Positions 17,244-25,133 of a DNA stretch of 58,031 nucleotides are shown piece after piece. A program made the translations under genes and the position numbers. Numbering within the stretch: position 1 is the stretch's first letter; every line of letters begins with the position of its first letter. Under the pieces are notes generated by a model. The model did no database searches and was not told the origin of the DNA. It saw only the letters and a program-made list of their open reading frames with translations. The stretch is taken from assembly GCA_027491295.1 (NCBI GenBank), contig JAIXWK010000002.1:1-58031 (forward strand), written 5' to 3'. The DNA comes from Microbacteriaceae bacterium. Its GTDB lineage: Bacteria > Actinomycetota > Actinomycetes > Actinomycetales > Microbacteriaceae.

Positions 17244-18439
17244 TTCGTGAACCTGTCGAGAGCCTCAGTCTGAATTGTCGGAGTCACGTGCGTGTAAATG
17301 TTCAGAGTTGTGCTTATGTCCGAGTGGCCAAGCCTCTCCTGCACAATCTTGGGATTAATGCCTGACTGAAGAAGAAGTGTCGCGTGAGTGTGCCTGAGTC
17401 CCTTCAGTGTGATTGAGGGCAGATCACAGAGGCTGAGTTGAGCCTTAGCTACCAGCCTTGACCATCTAGCAGTGACATCGTTTGGGATCCTTAGCTCATT
17501 ATTCAGGGTTGCGAAGATGAATGCGTCATTGGCAACGAACTCTGGACCCAACAGTGCTCTCAGCTTTTGGTATTCGGAAAGAACTTCCAAAGTCTTGGCA
17601 TCAATCATCACTGATCTTGCCTTGTAGGTTTTCGTTGACTTCACTGCACGAGATGCAGAGACGTCCGCAGCTCGACGAATAGCGAGTGTTGAAGCTGAGA
17701 AGTTTAGGTCCGACCACTTAAGTGCTACTGCTTCGCTCCTGCGAATACCGGTCATAGCGATTAGGAGCCACATGGGATAGAGGTCATCATCGGCATCAGA
17801 GTTAATCCAAGTCAGAAGGCCGTTCAGTTGTTCCTTGGTCAGAACCTCTTCAGAAGCAGTGACAGATCGGGTGCGCCTCCCCTGCTTCGGAGCCTTGACC
17901 GTGCGGTGCTTTGCCGGGTTATTGAAGATTAGGCCCTGATCTTTTGCAGATTCAAAGATCGCGGCGAGTACAAGGTGGATCTTGGAAACAGTCGTCTCTG
18001 AAAGAGCTGAGCCGAATGCTTTCACATCCTTGCGACCGGACGAGCGCAACTTCGAATAAAAGAGTCTTATCTCAGAAGGTTGAATCTCAGACATGACGCG
18101 ATTTCCGAAGAAGGGTTTTAGGTGAGTGCGCACAATCTTCCTGTAACCCATCAAAGTTGACCCAGCCAAATCAAGATCGGCTAGCCATTCCTCAGCGAAC
18201 GCGGAGAAACGAGTGTTTGCCTCAACTGCTGAGACTCCCATGGTGGTTCTGGCAAGTGCCGTGGCTAGGTCATGCTCTGCCATTTTTTTGGACGCGTATC
18301 CGCTCTTCGAGATGCGCTTTAGGGGTCCATTAGGCATCTCAGGATCAACAGGGACGGTCGCCTGCCAGCGGTGCAGAATTCTTCCGTCAGGTGCCTTGTA
18401 ACTAAAAACCGTACCTTTACCCTGAAGGCGCTTAGTCAT
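17231..18439 (-). CDS. int: Tyrosine recombinase / integrase of unit B
   Basis: 402 residues: N-terminal arm-binding region, SAM-like core-binding domain (about 78-165) and C-terminal catalytic domain. Catalytic residues visible: R233 (TGIRRSE), a probable Lys around 270-273, R349, H372 (RLGHSDIS) and Y382 (LNIYTH). The usual HxxR box is KGLR (K346-R349), so the first His is Lys, a substitution known in some recombinases. It probably recombines at the tRNA-Ser 3' end. The start overlaps the excisionase-like gene by 8 bases. It is the only integrase in the 25-kb array. Confidence 0.95.
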   Translation of the reverse strand: MTKRLQGKGTVFSYKAPDGRILHRWQATVPVDPEMPNGPLKRISKSGYASKKMAEHDLATALARTTMGVSAVEANTRFSAFAEEWLADLDLAGSTLMGYRKIVRTHLKPFFGNRVMSEIQPSEIRLFYSKLRSSGRKDVKAFGSALSETTVSKIHLVLAAIFESAKDQGLIFNNPAKHRTVKAPKQGRRTRSVTASEEVLTKEQLNGLLTWINSDADDDLYPMWLLIAMTGIRRSEAVALKWSDLNFSASTLAIRRAADVSASRAVKSTKTYKARSVMIDAKTLEVLSEYQKLRALLGPEFVANDAFIFATLNNELRIPNDVTARWSRLVAKAQLSLCDLPSITLKGLRHTHATLLLQSGINPKIVQERLGHSDISTTLNIYTHVTPTIQTEALDRFTKWME

Positions 18440-18644
18440 CGCGGTTGTCCTTAACTGGCATGTCTAGAAGCTGAATGAGGGCATCCTTGAGGATCAACTT
18501 CTTGCGGCCACCCAGCGGTAACACCGGCAGTCGCCTCTCTCGCACTGCCTTTCCAACGGTTTTTCGATCGACGCGAAGGATTCCTGCTACCTCTTGGATG
18601 GTTAAAACAGCCTTGGGGTATGCCCGAAGCTCATCTAGTGTCAT
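18432..18644 (-). CDS. Excisionase-like helix-turn-helix protein
   Basis: 70 residues with a MerR-type/excisionase winged helix: LTIQEVAGILRVDRKTVGKAVRERRLPVLPLGGRKKLILKDALIQLL. Proteins of this kind direct integrase toward excision. It overlaps the integrase start by 8 bases. The 97 bases to the divergent 18742 gene are AT-rich and contain GTACCAT, TGGTGCC and GTGCCAT words that may be binding sites for it or for the opposite gene. Confidence 0.85.
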   Translation of the reverse strand: MTLDELRAYPKAVLTIQEVAGILRVDRKTVGKAVRERRLPVLPLGGRKKLILKDALIQLLDMPVKDNRDD

Positions 18645-18741
18645 TATTCCTCTCTCGCACTTGTTTTAAGGTAAGTACCATTCTAGCACGACTTTTAGAG
18701 TTTTATGGTGCCTTTTTCAAAAAAAGTGCCATTATTGATCC

Positions 18742-19284
18742 ATGGCGGATAGAAATATTGCAATCACACGGCTGCTTGAACCAGCGAAGTACCTGGCAAT
18801 CGGGCCCACATCGGGGGTAATCAGACCCCTTGAAGTTCCTTCGGACTTTTCCTACAACGTGCAGATAGACGAACTACCGTCTCTGGAGATTGGTGGGATA
18901 TGGGATGGTGACAGGCTTCGCGTTACTCACCTGTCTTTGGATCTAGAGACCGGCCTAAACGCAACACACCTAATCCGGGTGAAACTCCCCGAGCTTGTCA
19001 GCGCCGTTGCTGCAGACGCCGTCCCAAACTCAGAGCTGTGGCGATCCAAGGAACAGTTTGCGCGGTTTCCACCAAAGGGGAAGCAAGAGCAATACTCACG
19101 GATAGCTCAGCTGTACTGGTTCCACCACCTATCTTGGGGAGCGCCTCGGCAGGTGATCATGGATTTTACGGGTTGGTCGAGAAACAACACCAACTTTCAC
19201 CTTAAACAAATCTCGCAGTTGATCGAGTTACCGGCCTCGCGAGATACTGCTTCGGCCAGACAAATCCGCACCAAGAAGCAGTGA
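18742..19284 (+). CDS. Hypothetical element protein with C-terminal HTH-like region
   Basis: 180 residues, soluble. The N-terminal half is beta-rich and contains 'LRVTHLSLDLETG'. The C-terminal part (YSRIAQLYWFHHLSWGAPRQVIMDFTGWSRNNTNFHLKQISQL) looks like a helix-turn-helix of the type that reads a repeated site. It is divergent from xis/int and convergent with the primase, the usual place of a regulator or accessory protein of an integrative element. No family assigned. Confidence 0.6.
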   Translation: MADRNIAITRLLEPAKYLAIGPTSGVIRPLEVPSDFSYNVQIDELPSLEIGGIWDGDRLRVTHLSLDLETGLNATHLIRVKLPELVSAVAADAVPNSELWRSKEQFARFPPKGKQEQYSRIAQLYWFHHLSWGAPRQVIMDFTGWSRNNTNFHLKQISQLIELPASRDTASARQIRTKKQ

Positions 19285-19474
19285 TCGGCGAGCGCCTGTT
19301 ATGTACATTTTGTTAGCTGTCGTTATAGATCAACAATCTTTGTGGTTAAGGTACTAAGTCCTCACTGAATGGCAGGCATGTAGATGTGAGATGGGTGAGC
19401 CGAGAATCTTGGTTTATGCAAAAGAAAAATCTCCTTCGCTGGAATTACCAACTTCCCCGGCTCACCCCGCACAG

Positions 19475-21874
19475 TTATTTCAATGCAACCCCGACAAGGC
19501 AAGAAAGCTGTGAAGTCAGCAAAGTATTCTCTGGTTTGCGTGAGGATACCGACCTCTTGGACAGCCTGATTTTTGCGAACTCAAGATTGTTGGCCTCCAC
19601 AAATCTTGAGTCTTTGCCAGCCATGACAAAACGTGCAAGATCGCCGTACTCTATAGAGCCTGGAAATTTCTCCAAATACAGCTCGTGGAGCTCGGAGGTA
19701 AGAACTACGCTCTTTGAGTCGAGAGTCAGGTGATCAGCCAGGAATTTTCCAACCGGGTTGTCGATCTGATCTGAACTCGCTAATTGCTCAGGATTGACAG
19801 CGAGACGCGGCAATTTGCGCCCGTTGGCGTACCAGCTATAAGCCCCGTCCACTAGCCAAGCAAGTGCAGCTTCAAGCTGACCAGATTCACCACTAAGGAC
19901 TCGTTCACGAAGTCCGTACTCAATTGGACGATCGGTTAGAGCTGATGGAGTTGGAACGTAGGAGTAGGGGAACGGTATCTGTACTAACCTGCGCCAGACA
20001 CTTCTGCCTGAGCTGCTGAGTACTATTTCGTCATTAATTGTTATAACGAGACTAGCCACCATCTCAAAGGAAACGTTGTCCCGCCTCATTTTCCTCGCAG
20101 TTATCTTCTGGGTTCCAACAAGCATTTTTAGCCGATTTGTGTTTAGAGCTCGATTTGACGGGAACTCTTCGAGGAGAGTTATGCGCATTCCCATAAGGTC
20201 TGCTAACTCGGTGGTGTGCTCATCTCCAGTTCCGGCTAACACTTTCTCAGAGAGTATGACTCCGAAGGGTCCAAAAACATTCATCACGGCACCAAAGAGA
20301 AGTGACTTACCGTTGCTACCGATGCCCTTCGCAACAACAGACACGTCACTCCCGTTCTGGTAACCCGTTAGAGCTTGACCGAGGAATAACTGAAGGAAGT
20401 CCTTGACGTTACCTGTCACACAGCCGAGTGCTTTGTCCCAATCCTCATGGGTGGCACCTGGCCTGTATTCAATTGGACTCTTTCGAGTAAAAAGATAGTC
20501 CGGCGAGTGGGGAAGCAGTTCTTTAGATCGAAGGTCGATCACGCCGTTTCTCACTGGAAACAAGTCTTTTTGATCGTCAAAAACCTTAGGGTCGCGTTCC
20601 AAGGGTCCACGAGCCAGCTTTTCAGCCGCCTTGATCCTAGAGTGGGACTGCAATCGACGAACTTGATCTTGTAGGCCTCCTAGTTTTGCCCCGTCGACTT
20701 CTCTAGCGAGCTTCAAGAATTTAAGCCGAATAACTTCTGTGATCGACTCTTCGCTGACCGAAGACCAAACACCATCTGAATATGCAAGCCAGCCGTGAAA
20801 ACGTGTCCAACAGTAATCCTGCGCCAGTTCAACTTTGAGCCAGTCCGCAACCAGAGCGTCTGTGGTGTCAGTCAAGCTTGGTGCCAAAGAACTCAGCAAC
20901 TCGTTTCCTAGCGGATTGTTTTTTACGAAGTCGATAGCGCGGCGAACGTGCATCAACAGTCCGTTGGTACCCTCAAGCTCCATAGGTGGGCGTATGTTTT
21001 CGTGATTGAGTCGAATCATCATCGTCTCAATTGCGCTAGCGTTCAGCGGGTCTGTGCCCATCCTGTTTGCCAGAGCACAAGCGAGTCTGTAGACCTCTAC
21101 CGCACGGCTTCCCTCATCGATGCCATCTTGGAACATTTTTTCAACGTCTAGCCGCTCACCTATGAGTTCAAGGCCGAAAAGATCCGCTATGTCAGCTTTG
21201 CGATATCGAGTACTGACAGAGCCTGGGGATTTACTCACGGAGTCGGCTCCCCGACTTAAGCTCCTTGAACGCAGAGCTGCTAACAACTCTTCAGGAGCTT
21301 CTGCAACATCCATCTCCCAGGGGGCGTGCCCTGGCTTCCAGGAATAATTGACCCCCGAGAAGTGTCGCGAGGGGGAGATCAGAACGTAGCCGTTGTGCTT
21401 GATGTCGATTCCAGGAAGACCTTCTTTGTTGAAGTTTCCCAGAAACTTTTCATTAGGGTCGCACTTGTAAATTAGGTGTCGGCCGCGAACAGCTTTGCCC
21501 TTTACAAAGTACTCCCCGGTGATCGCCTCAACAGTGGGAGGTAGGTTTCCCTCGGCACGCTCTTCCAGCTTCAGATATGACTCATCTCCGCCATTGCGTG
21601 GATCAATATCTATGACGAAGATTCCAGAAGCCTTGCAGAAAACACCGGCGTTGTAGTCGGGGTTCTCATCCCACCAAGTTTGAATCTTTGTGGTTTCGCT
21701 TGTTGCTTCGGTGTTCCACGAGTTTAGGGCCGGGTGCTTTCCGACCTCTCTGTTATCACTGTGAGATTTGCCGCAAGTGCATCTCCCTTGCTCATCAATG
21801 CCGTGTACTGGAAGGATTTTCCAATCGTAGTTTTTTGCTAGGCCGATTGCCCCGGCCAAAATAGGTATAGACAT
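19475..21874 (-). CDS. Bifunctional prim-pol primase / D5-type helicase
   Basis: 799 residues from the ATG at 21874 (AGGGAA upstream); a longer frame reaches 21928. The N-terminal prim-pol domain has the catalytic FVIDIDP (about 87-92) and GRHLIYK (about 132-138). A Cys pair, CTCGKSH, lies in its insert. The C-terminal D5/SF3 ATPase has Walker A GIGSNGKS (517-524) and Walker B-like ITLLEEFPSN. Such proteins prime and unwind element DNA during autonomous replication of phages, plasmids and satellites. This implies that unit B can replicate when excised. The 19285-19474 gap shows nothing else. Confidence 0.88.
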   Translation of the reverse strand: MSIPILAGAIGLAKNYDWKILPVHGIDEQGRCTCGKSHSDNREVGKHPALNSWNTEATSETTKIQTWWDENPDYNAGVFCKASGIFVIDIDPRNGGDESYLKLEERAEGNLPPTVEAITGEYFVKGKAVRGRHLIYKCDPNEKFLGNFNKEGLPGIDIKHNGYVLISPSRHFSGVNYSWKPGHAPWEMDVAEAPEELLAALRSRSLSRGADSVSKSPGSVSTRYRKADIADLFGLELIGERLDVEKMFQDGIDEGSRAVEVYRLACALANRMGTDPLNASAIETMMIRLNHENIRPPMELEGTNGLLMHVRRAIDFVKNNPLGNELLSSLAPSLTDTTDALVADWLKVELAQDYCWTRFHGWLAYSDGVWSSVSEESITEVIRLKFLKLAREVDGAKLGGLQDQVRRLQSHSRIKAAEKLARGPLERDPKVFDDQKDLFPVRNGVIDLRSKELLPHSPDYLFTRKSPIEYRPGATHEDWDKALGCVTGNVKDFLQLFLGQALTGYQNGSDVSVVAKGIGSNGKSLLFGAVMNVFGPFGVILSEKVLAGTGDEHTTELADLMGMRITLLEEFPSNRALNTNRLKMLVGTQKITARKMRRDNVSFEMVASLVITINDEIVLSSSGRSVWRRLVQIPFPYSYVPTPSALTDRPIEYGLRERVLSGESGQLEAALAWLVDGAYSWYANGRKLPRLAVNPEQLASSDQIDNPVGKFLADHLTLDSKSVVLTSELHELYLEKFPGSIEYGDLARFVMAGKDSRFVEANNLEFAKIRLSKRSVSSRKPENTLLTSQLSCLVGVALK

Positions 21875-22245
21875 ATTTGGTTCCCTAAAAGAATTCAGGT
21901 GATGGGGGCGCGTCCCAAATCTGCGCAAGGAAAGGTCTTAACGGTGGTTGTTCCGATACTGTCTACCTGGCTCCCACCTAAGGGATTCGACCAGTGAGTG
22001 ACCGAGCGACGTCAAACCTAGCTTGGAGTGAAAACTCAAACCGAGGCCGACACACCTAAGATTAGAGCGTTAATAATTCTGTTTTTGTCAAAAACTCAAC
22101 AGGATTAAGTGTGCAAATATTCGTGCGGACACAAACGGCCTGAAATGGTCAAGGATGTGCAAGTGTTGTGCAAATAGGCAAGAAAAACGGTTCAAAATTG
22201 CCACAGTTTCGCCTAAATTCTTTTTAGGTACAAGCGGTAGGGGCT
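21875..22245. other. Non-coding right end of unit B
   Basis: About 370 bases without a credible gene, between the primase start and att copy 3. It probably holds the primase promoter. Three TGTGCAA words lie at 22112-22172, matching the paired words at the left end of unit B. A replication origin here would be plausible for the prim-pol gene but I see no clear iteron array. Confidence 0.5.
22110..22175 (+). repeat. TGTGCAA direct repeats (candidate integrase arm sites)
   Basis: TGTGCAAAT at about 22112, TGTGCAAGT at about 22155 and TGTGCAAAT at about 22164. The same word occurs twice within 20 bases in the flanks of att copies 1 and 2 and once, plus a TGTGTAA variant, after copy 6. Short direct repeats flanking att cores on both sides are typical arm-type sites. 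Confidence 0.5.
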
Positions 22246-22278
22246 GTTCGAATCCCCCATTCTCCGCCAGCAACTCCC
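22246..22278 (+). repeat. att copy 3 (right end of unit B)
   Basis: 33 bases identical to the tRNA 3' end and the first bases of its flank (up to GCAACTCCC); beyond that the sequence diverges. Confidence 0.9.
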
Positions 22279-22325
22279 CTGAGTTTATTCCCCTGTAAAG
22301 GATGAGGCTCAGGGTAGTTTTTTCC
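22273..22325 (+). terminator. Hairpin terminator after att copy 3
   Basis: CCCTGAG (22277-22283) pairs with CTCAGGG (22308-22314), followed by TAGTTTTTT. It differs in sequence from the terminator of copies 1 and 2 but has the same position and role. Confidence 0.65.
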
Positions 22326-22440
22326 TTACTGCTTACCTGAACGCCTTCGCTGGTATTCTTCTCGTGGGAGTTTTTCCGTGGTGATGACAAGTTGATGATG
22401 TGGGCTCCTTCAAGACACTCATAAACCCAAGGAGAGACAA

Positions 22441-22587
22441 ATGGAAAAAGAATCAAAAGCAGCATCGAGAAGAGAGTTCGACTATCAAGAGCGTTGGCAC
22501 GGCTGGAAATCGCCTGTCGGACTTGGACTCTTTATTTTGCTGTGTGGGATCACCATTGCATTGTTGAACATTTCAACTTCGTTCTAA
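22441..22587 (+). CDS. 48-residue single-pass membrane protein, sole gene of unit C
   Basis: Start ATG with a strong AAGGAGAGACAA ribosome site. The product is a basic/charged N-terminal half (MEKESKAASRREFDYQERWH, then GWKSPVG) followed by one membrane helix LGLFILLCGITIALLNIS and a short tail. The gene is followed within 20 bases by a 16-bp-stem terminator, so it forms a complete expression unit. No family recognised; short cationic or one-helix proteins of this kind may be toxins or regulators, which I cannot decide. Confidence 0.72.
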   Translation: MEKESKAASRREFDYQERWHGWKSPVGLGLFILLCGITIALLNISTSF

Positions 22588-22604
22588 GTTGTCCTAACAG
22601 ATCA

Positions 22605-22645
22605 AAAACCCACCCTCTATTCACAAAAATAGAGGGTGGGTTTTT
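22605..22645 (+). terminator. Strong terminator of the 48-residue protein gene
   Basis: A 16-bp stem: AAAACCCACCCTCTAT (22605-22620) with ATAGAGGGTGGGTTTT (22629-22644), loop of 8 bases, T-run at the end. Acts in both directions. Confidence 0.9.
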
Positions 22646-22675
22646 CAGCCTCAAGCCCTTTGAAAACAGTGGACT

Positions 22676-22703
22676 TGGCGTAGAAAGATGGCGTAGAAAG
22701 TGA
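22676..22703 (+). repeat. 28-bp repeat, copy 1, with internal tandem word
   Basis: Contains GGCGTAGAAAG twice in tandem (spacer AT). An identical 28-bp copy is at 26586-26613. Both lie about 50-57 bases before a degenerate att copy (22753 and 26668), suggesting an arm-type or accessory site for a second recombinase family. Confidence 0.7.
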
Positions 22704-22752
22704 TTTGGGGAACCTCAAACGCTGTATTTATGAGGGTAACAGGGCGGTAGTG

Positions 22753-22774
22753 CGAATCCCCCATATTCCGTCAG
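22753..22774 (+). repeat. att copy 4 (degenerate; junction of units C and D)
   Basis: CGAATCCCCCATATTCCGTC followed by AGC matches the tRNA 3' end with three differences. The downstream flank differs from both other flank types. Confidence 0.65.
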
Positions 22775-23143
22775 CTAGTTCGTTTGAAGTATTCGGTGGC
22801 CCATAAAGGCAAAGATTGTGACGAGTGTTGCTACATGAAATATCGAGATCGCCAGGTTGCTAATAACAATGGGGTTCAAAACGGTGCCAACCGTAAATGG
22901 CGTTGTGAGCTTATAGACAACCTGCACAATCAATAGCGCGGCCACAAATGAGGGCACCGGTTTAAACACTAAAAATACTGAAACCAGAAGAATCGAGAGA
23001 TAAATAGACATCAATATCCCGCGCGCGGCAGTGAAATCTCCCCAGGCATAATCCACCATTGGTGACTTGATCGCCATGAGCACGACTATCGGGATGAGCA
23101 CCAGGATGTTGATCGCTAGCGATAGGTAAATCATTGTTCTCAT
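22775..23143 (-). CDS. Hypothetical four-helix membrane protein divergent from marR
   Basis: 122 residues, with four hydrophobic segments covering most of the protein. The start has GGGAG seven bases upstream. Its stop abuts att copy 4. Its promoter should be the minus-strand half of the palindrome at 23202-23238, so it is probably MarR-controlled. No family recognised. Confidence 0.65.
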   Translation of the reverse strand: MRTMIYLSLAINILVLIPIVVLMAIKSPMVDYAWGDFTAARGILMSIYLSILLVSVFLVFKPVPSFVAALLIVQVVYKLTTPFTVGTVLNPIVISNLAISIFHVATLVTIFAFMGHRILQTN

Positions 23144-23201
23144 AGGTTTTCTCCCAGCTATATCTTGCCGTGACTCTTTCTGGTGGCCGAGCTGTTTTTA
23201 T

Positions 23202-23238
23202 GTTAACTACTTGACAATTATTTTGTCAAGTAGTTAAC
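23202..23238. promoter_or_regulatory. 37-bp operator palindrome with two embedded divergent promoters
   Basis: Arms GTTAACTACTTGACAA and TTGTCAAGTAGTTAAC are perfect 16-bp inverted repeats around TTATT. Each strand contains TTGACA followed 17 bases later by TTAAC(T/A), so the palindrome contains overlapping, symmetric promoters for marR and for the 22775 gene. On the plus strand the -10 lies 7 bases before the marR ATG, predicting a leaderless mRNA. Binding of MarR would close both. Confidence 0.82.
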
Positions 23239-23246
23239 TAAACGCT

Positions 23247-23693
23247 ATGAATTCAAGCCGAGTCACCTTTACCCTGAATGAGCTGGTCTATGTCCTGAAT
23301 TCGGCTGCGGATCGGCTGCTCAGGGCAAATTTTGAACTTACGTATAGCCAGTTTCTATTTCTTGTAACCCTTATGAGTCAAGACAAACCGACACCAAGTT
23401 ATCTAGCTGAGTGTTTGGGTGTTTCTCGGGCGGCAGTTAGCCAAAGACTCTCTTGGTTTCAAGAACGGAACCTTGTCAATGTGTCAAGAGTGTCCGGAAA
23501 CGAGAAAAGCTTGTCCCTGGAGCTCACTCGGAAGGGGGAACTGTTGGCAACCCAATCTGCGGACTTCTTAGAAAAAGATTTCAGGATTCTCTTCGCAGGC
23601 AGTGCTTCTGTTGATTTGGAAGAGCTTGACAGGACATTGACCCAGGTAAAAACACAACTAATAGAGAATATGGAATCAAGAAATGCAGCCTGA
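23247..23693 (+). CDS. MarR-family transcriptional regulator
   Basis: 148 residues with the MarR winged helix: YSQFLFLVTLMSQDKPTPSYLAECLGVSRAAVSQRLSWFQERNLVNVSRVSGNEKSLSLELTRKGELL. The wing and dimer helices are intact. It starts 8 bases after the operator palindrome and overlaps the next gene by 11 bases, so it heads an operon of membrane proteins. Family members usually release DNA on binding a small phenolic or oxidant ligand; the ligand here is unknown. Confidence 0.9.
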   Translation: MNSSRVTFTLNELVYVLNSAADRLLRANFELTYSQFLFLVTLMSQDKPTPSYLAECLGVSRAAVSQRLSWFQERNLVNVSRVSGNEKSLSLELTRKGELLATQSADFLEKDFRILFAGSASVDLEELDRTLTQVKTQLIENMESRNAA

Positions 23694-24603
23694 GAGACTC
23701 TTTGACCTGTCCCGTCTGAGGCACACAAAATCCCTTTTTTGGTTGGCGGTAATCTCAGTTGTAGGTGCGGTAGTACTGGTTCCGTTCTGGATTTTTGACT
23801 CCAGAGAACTTGGTGGCGTATCGGTTTGGGAAAAGCCACTGAAGTTCTTTATCTCTTCAGCTATCTTTTCCTTCACCTTCTCTTGGCTCAGTTCATTCAT
23901 CACCAAGGGATCTCGTTGGGTGAAGGTAGCGGGGCTATTCATCGCCATCTCCCTTGCCGTTGAGCTGGTCTTGATTGCTGCAATGGCGGCGCTAGGTACT
24001 ACAAGCCACTTCAATGTCTCGACCCCTACGGCAATCGTTATTTGGTCCTTGATGGCAACATTTATCTCGATTGTGTTGTTCTCAACGTTGTTCCTAAGCA
24101 TCATGATCTTGTTCCAAAAACAACAGGAATTCAACCTGAAGCTAACTCTTACCCTTGGAAGCTTAAACACAGCGGTTGGTATGGGTTTGGCATATCTCAT
24201 GACTTGGCCAACCGCTAACCAACTGGCTAACTACCAAGGGATAGCCGGAGCTCACGCCGTTGGAGTCGACGATGGCGGACCTGGTTTGCCATTTCTTGGC
24301 TGGAGCACAGTCGCTGGAGACTTACGTGTGGGGCACTTCTTTGGACTTCACTCGATCCAGGTGGCAGCTATCCTGCTGGCGTTGTCCTTGCTAATTCCTC
24401 TTGCGTTCCGAATCCCGTTGATCTTGGTTGGCAACCTTACCTGGCTTGGATTTGTTGGTCTGGTGACCTGGCAGTCGCTTAGGGCTGAACCCTTCACATC
24501 CCCGAGTCAGCTAACGCTGACTGGATTCGGTGCGCTACTGGCCGTTACAGCTGTGAGCTTTACGGTTCTTGTTATTTGGCAACTAAGAAAGGAACAAAAG
24601 TGA
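23683..24603 (+). CDS. Polytopic membrane protein with GHFFGLH motif
   Basis: 306 residues, about eight membrane segments. A loop-helix boundary carries GDLRVGHFFGLHSIQ (H218 and H223), and WEKPLKFFIS (about 49-58) is another conserved-looking element. Paired His at a membrane edge can bind heme or metal but this is inference. The gene overlaps marR by 11 bases and the next gene by 4, so the three are translationally coupled. Confidence 0.65.
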   Translation: MQPERLFDLSRLRHTKSLFWLAVISVVGAVVLVPFWIFDSRELGGVSVWEKPLKFFISSAIFSFTFSWLSSFITKGSRWVKVAGLFIAISLAVELVLIAAMAALGTTSHFNVSTPTAIVIWSLMATFISIVLFSTLFLSIMILFQKQQEFNLKLTLTLGSLNTAVGMGLAYLMTWPTANQLANYQGIAGAHAVGVDDGGPGLPFLGWSTVAGDLRVGHFFGLHSIQVAAILLALSLLIPLAFRIPLILVGNLTWLGFVGLVTWQSLRAEPFTSPSQLTLTGFGALLAVTAVSFTVLVIWQLRKEQK

Positions 24604-25013
24604 GCGAAGAAGCAAGATGGATGTTGGCATTTGCCTTCATATCTTTACCAACAATTGCATTTGGAGGGCACTTTCTCCTCTCCATTCTCAAAAAGCAGGC
24701 AGGCACAGAGAATATCTCGAGCATTCAGCGGGAGTACTTCAGGGCAGGTCACGCTCACGCGGGAGTGCTGGTTATTCTTGCGATCATTGGCCAAATAGTT
24801 TTGGATTACTCACTCTTCAATGACACATTGGTCTGGGCCATGCGACTTGGTTTGGTAGTTGCGCCCCTGTTGATTTCAGGCGGATTCTTTGGTGGAGCAC
24901 CGAGAACCCCAGAAGCAAAACCCGGTGGGCTTGTGAGGCTAATCCCTATAGGTGCTGTTGTGATGAGTCTTTCAACTATCGGTGTTGGGCTAAGCCTGTT
25001 AGTCGCAATCTAA
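24600..25013 (+). CDS. Small membrane protein with GHAHAG motif
   Basis: 137 residues from a GTG start at 24600, chosen because AAGGAAC precedes it and it overlaps the previous stop (GTGA). Four hydrophobic segments. REYFRAGHAHAGVLV (GHAHAG about residues 50-55) places two His at the start of the second helix. No family assigned. Downstream, 25014-25133 contains a GGCAGA/TCTGCC hairpin that may attenuate transcription. Confidence 0.65.
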   Translation: MSEEARWMLAFAFISLPTIAFGGHFLLSILKKQAGTENISSIQREYFRAGHAHAGVLVILAIIGQIVLDYSLFNDTLVWAMRLGLVVAPLLISGGFFGGAPRTPEAKPGGLVRLIPIGAVVMSLSTIGVGLSLLVAI

Positions 25014-25133
25014 GAGGGTTTGATAGATGTTCTCCCTGACTTTTGGCAGAGACATCAGTTTCTGCCTAATCTGGAGGGCTAAAGAACACTTGCAAATGCC
25101 TAGTCTGTCGATGAGTAGGAAGCAATCACAAAC

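Larger units (their letters stand above)
6870..22245. mobile_element. Unit B: integrative element with integrase, primase-helicase and type III RM
   Basis: A 15.4-kb segment between att copies 2 and 3. It contains a tyrosine integrase, an excisionase-like protein, a divergent regulator-like gene, a prim-pol/D5 helicase and cargo. No capsid, portal, relaxase or conjugation ATPase frame is seen, so it is more like a phage-satellite or integrated-plasmid type element than a complete prophage or ICE. TGTGCAA words occur at both ends. Confidence 0.8.

Noticed and set aside
6870-22245. Unit B as a complete prophage or conjugative element
   Set aside because: No capsid, terminase, portal, tail, relaxase or FtsK/TraB-type gene is visible; only integration and replication functions are present.
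22088-22465. Minus-strand frame across att copy 3
   Set aside because: It spans the tRNA-derived repeat and terminator and opposes the 48-residue gene; composition is not protein-like.
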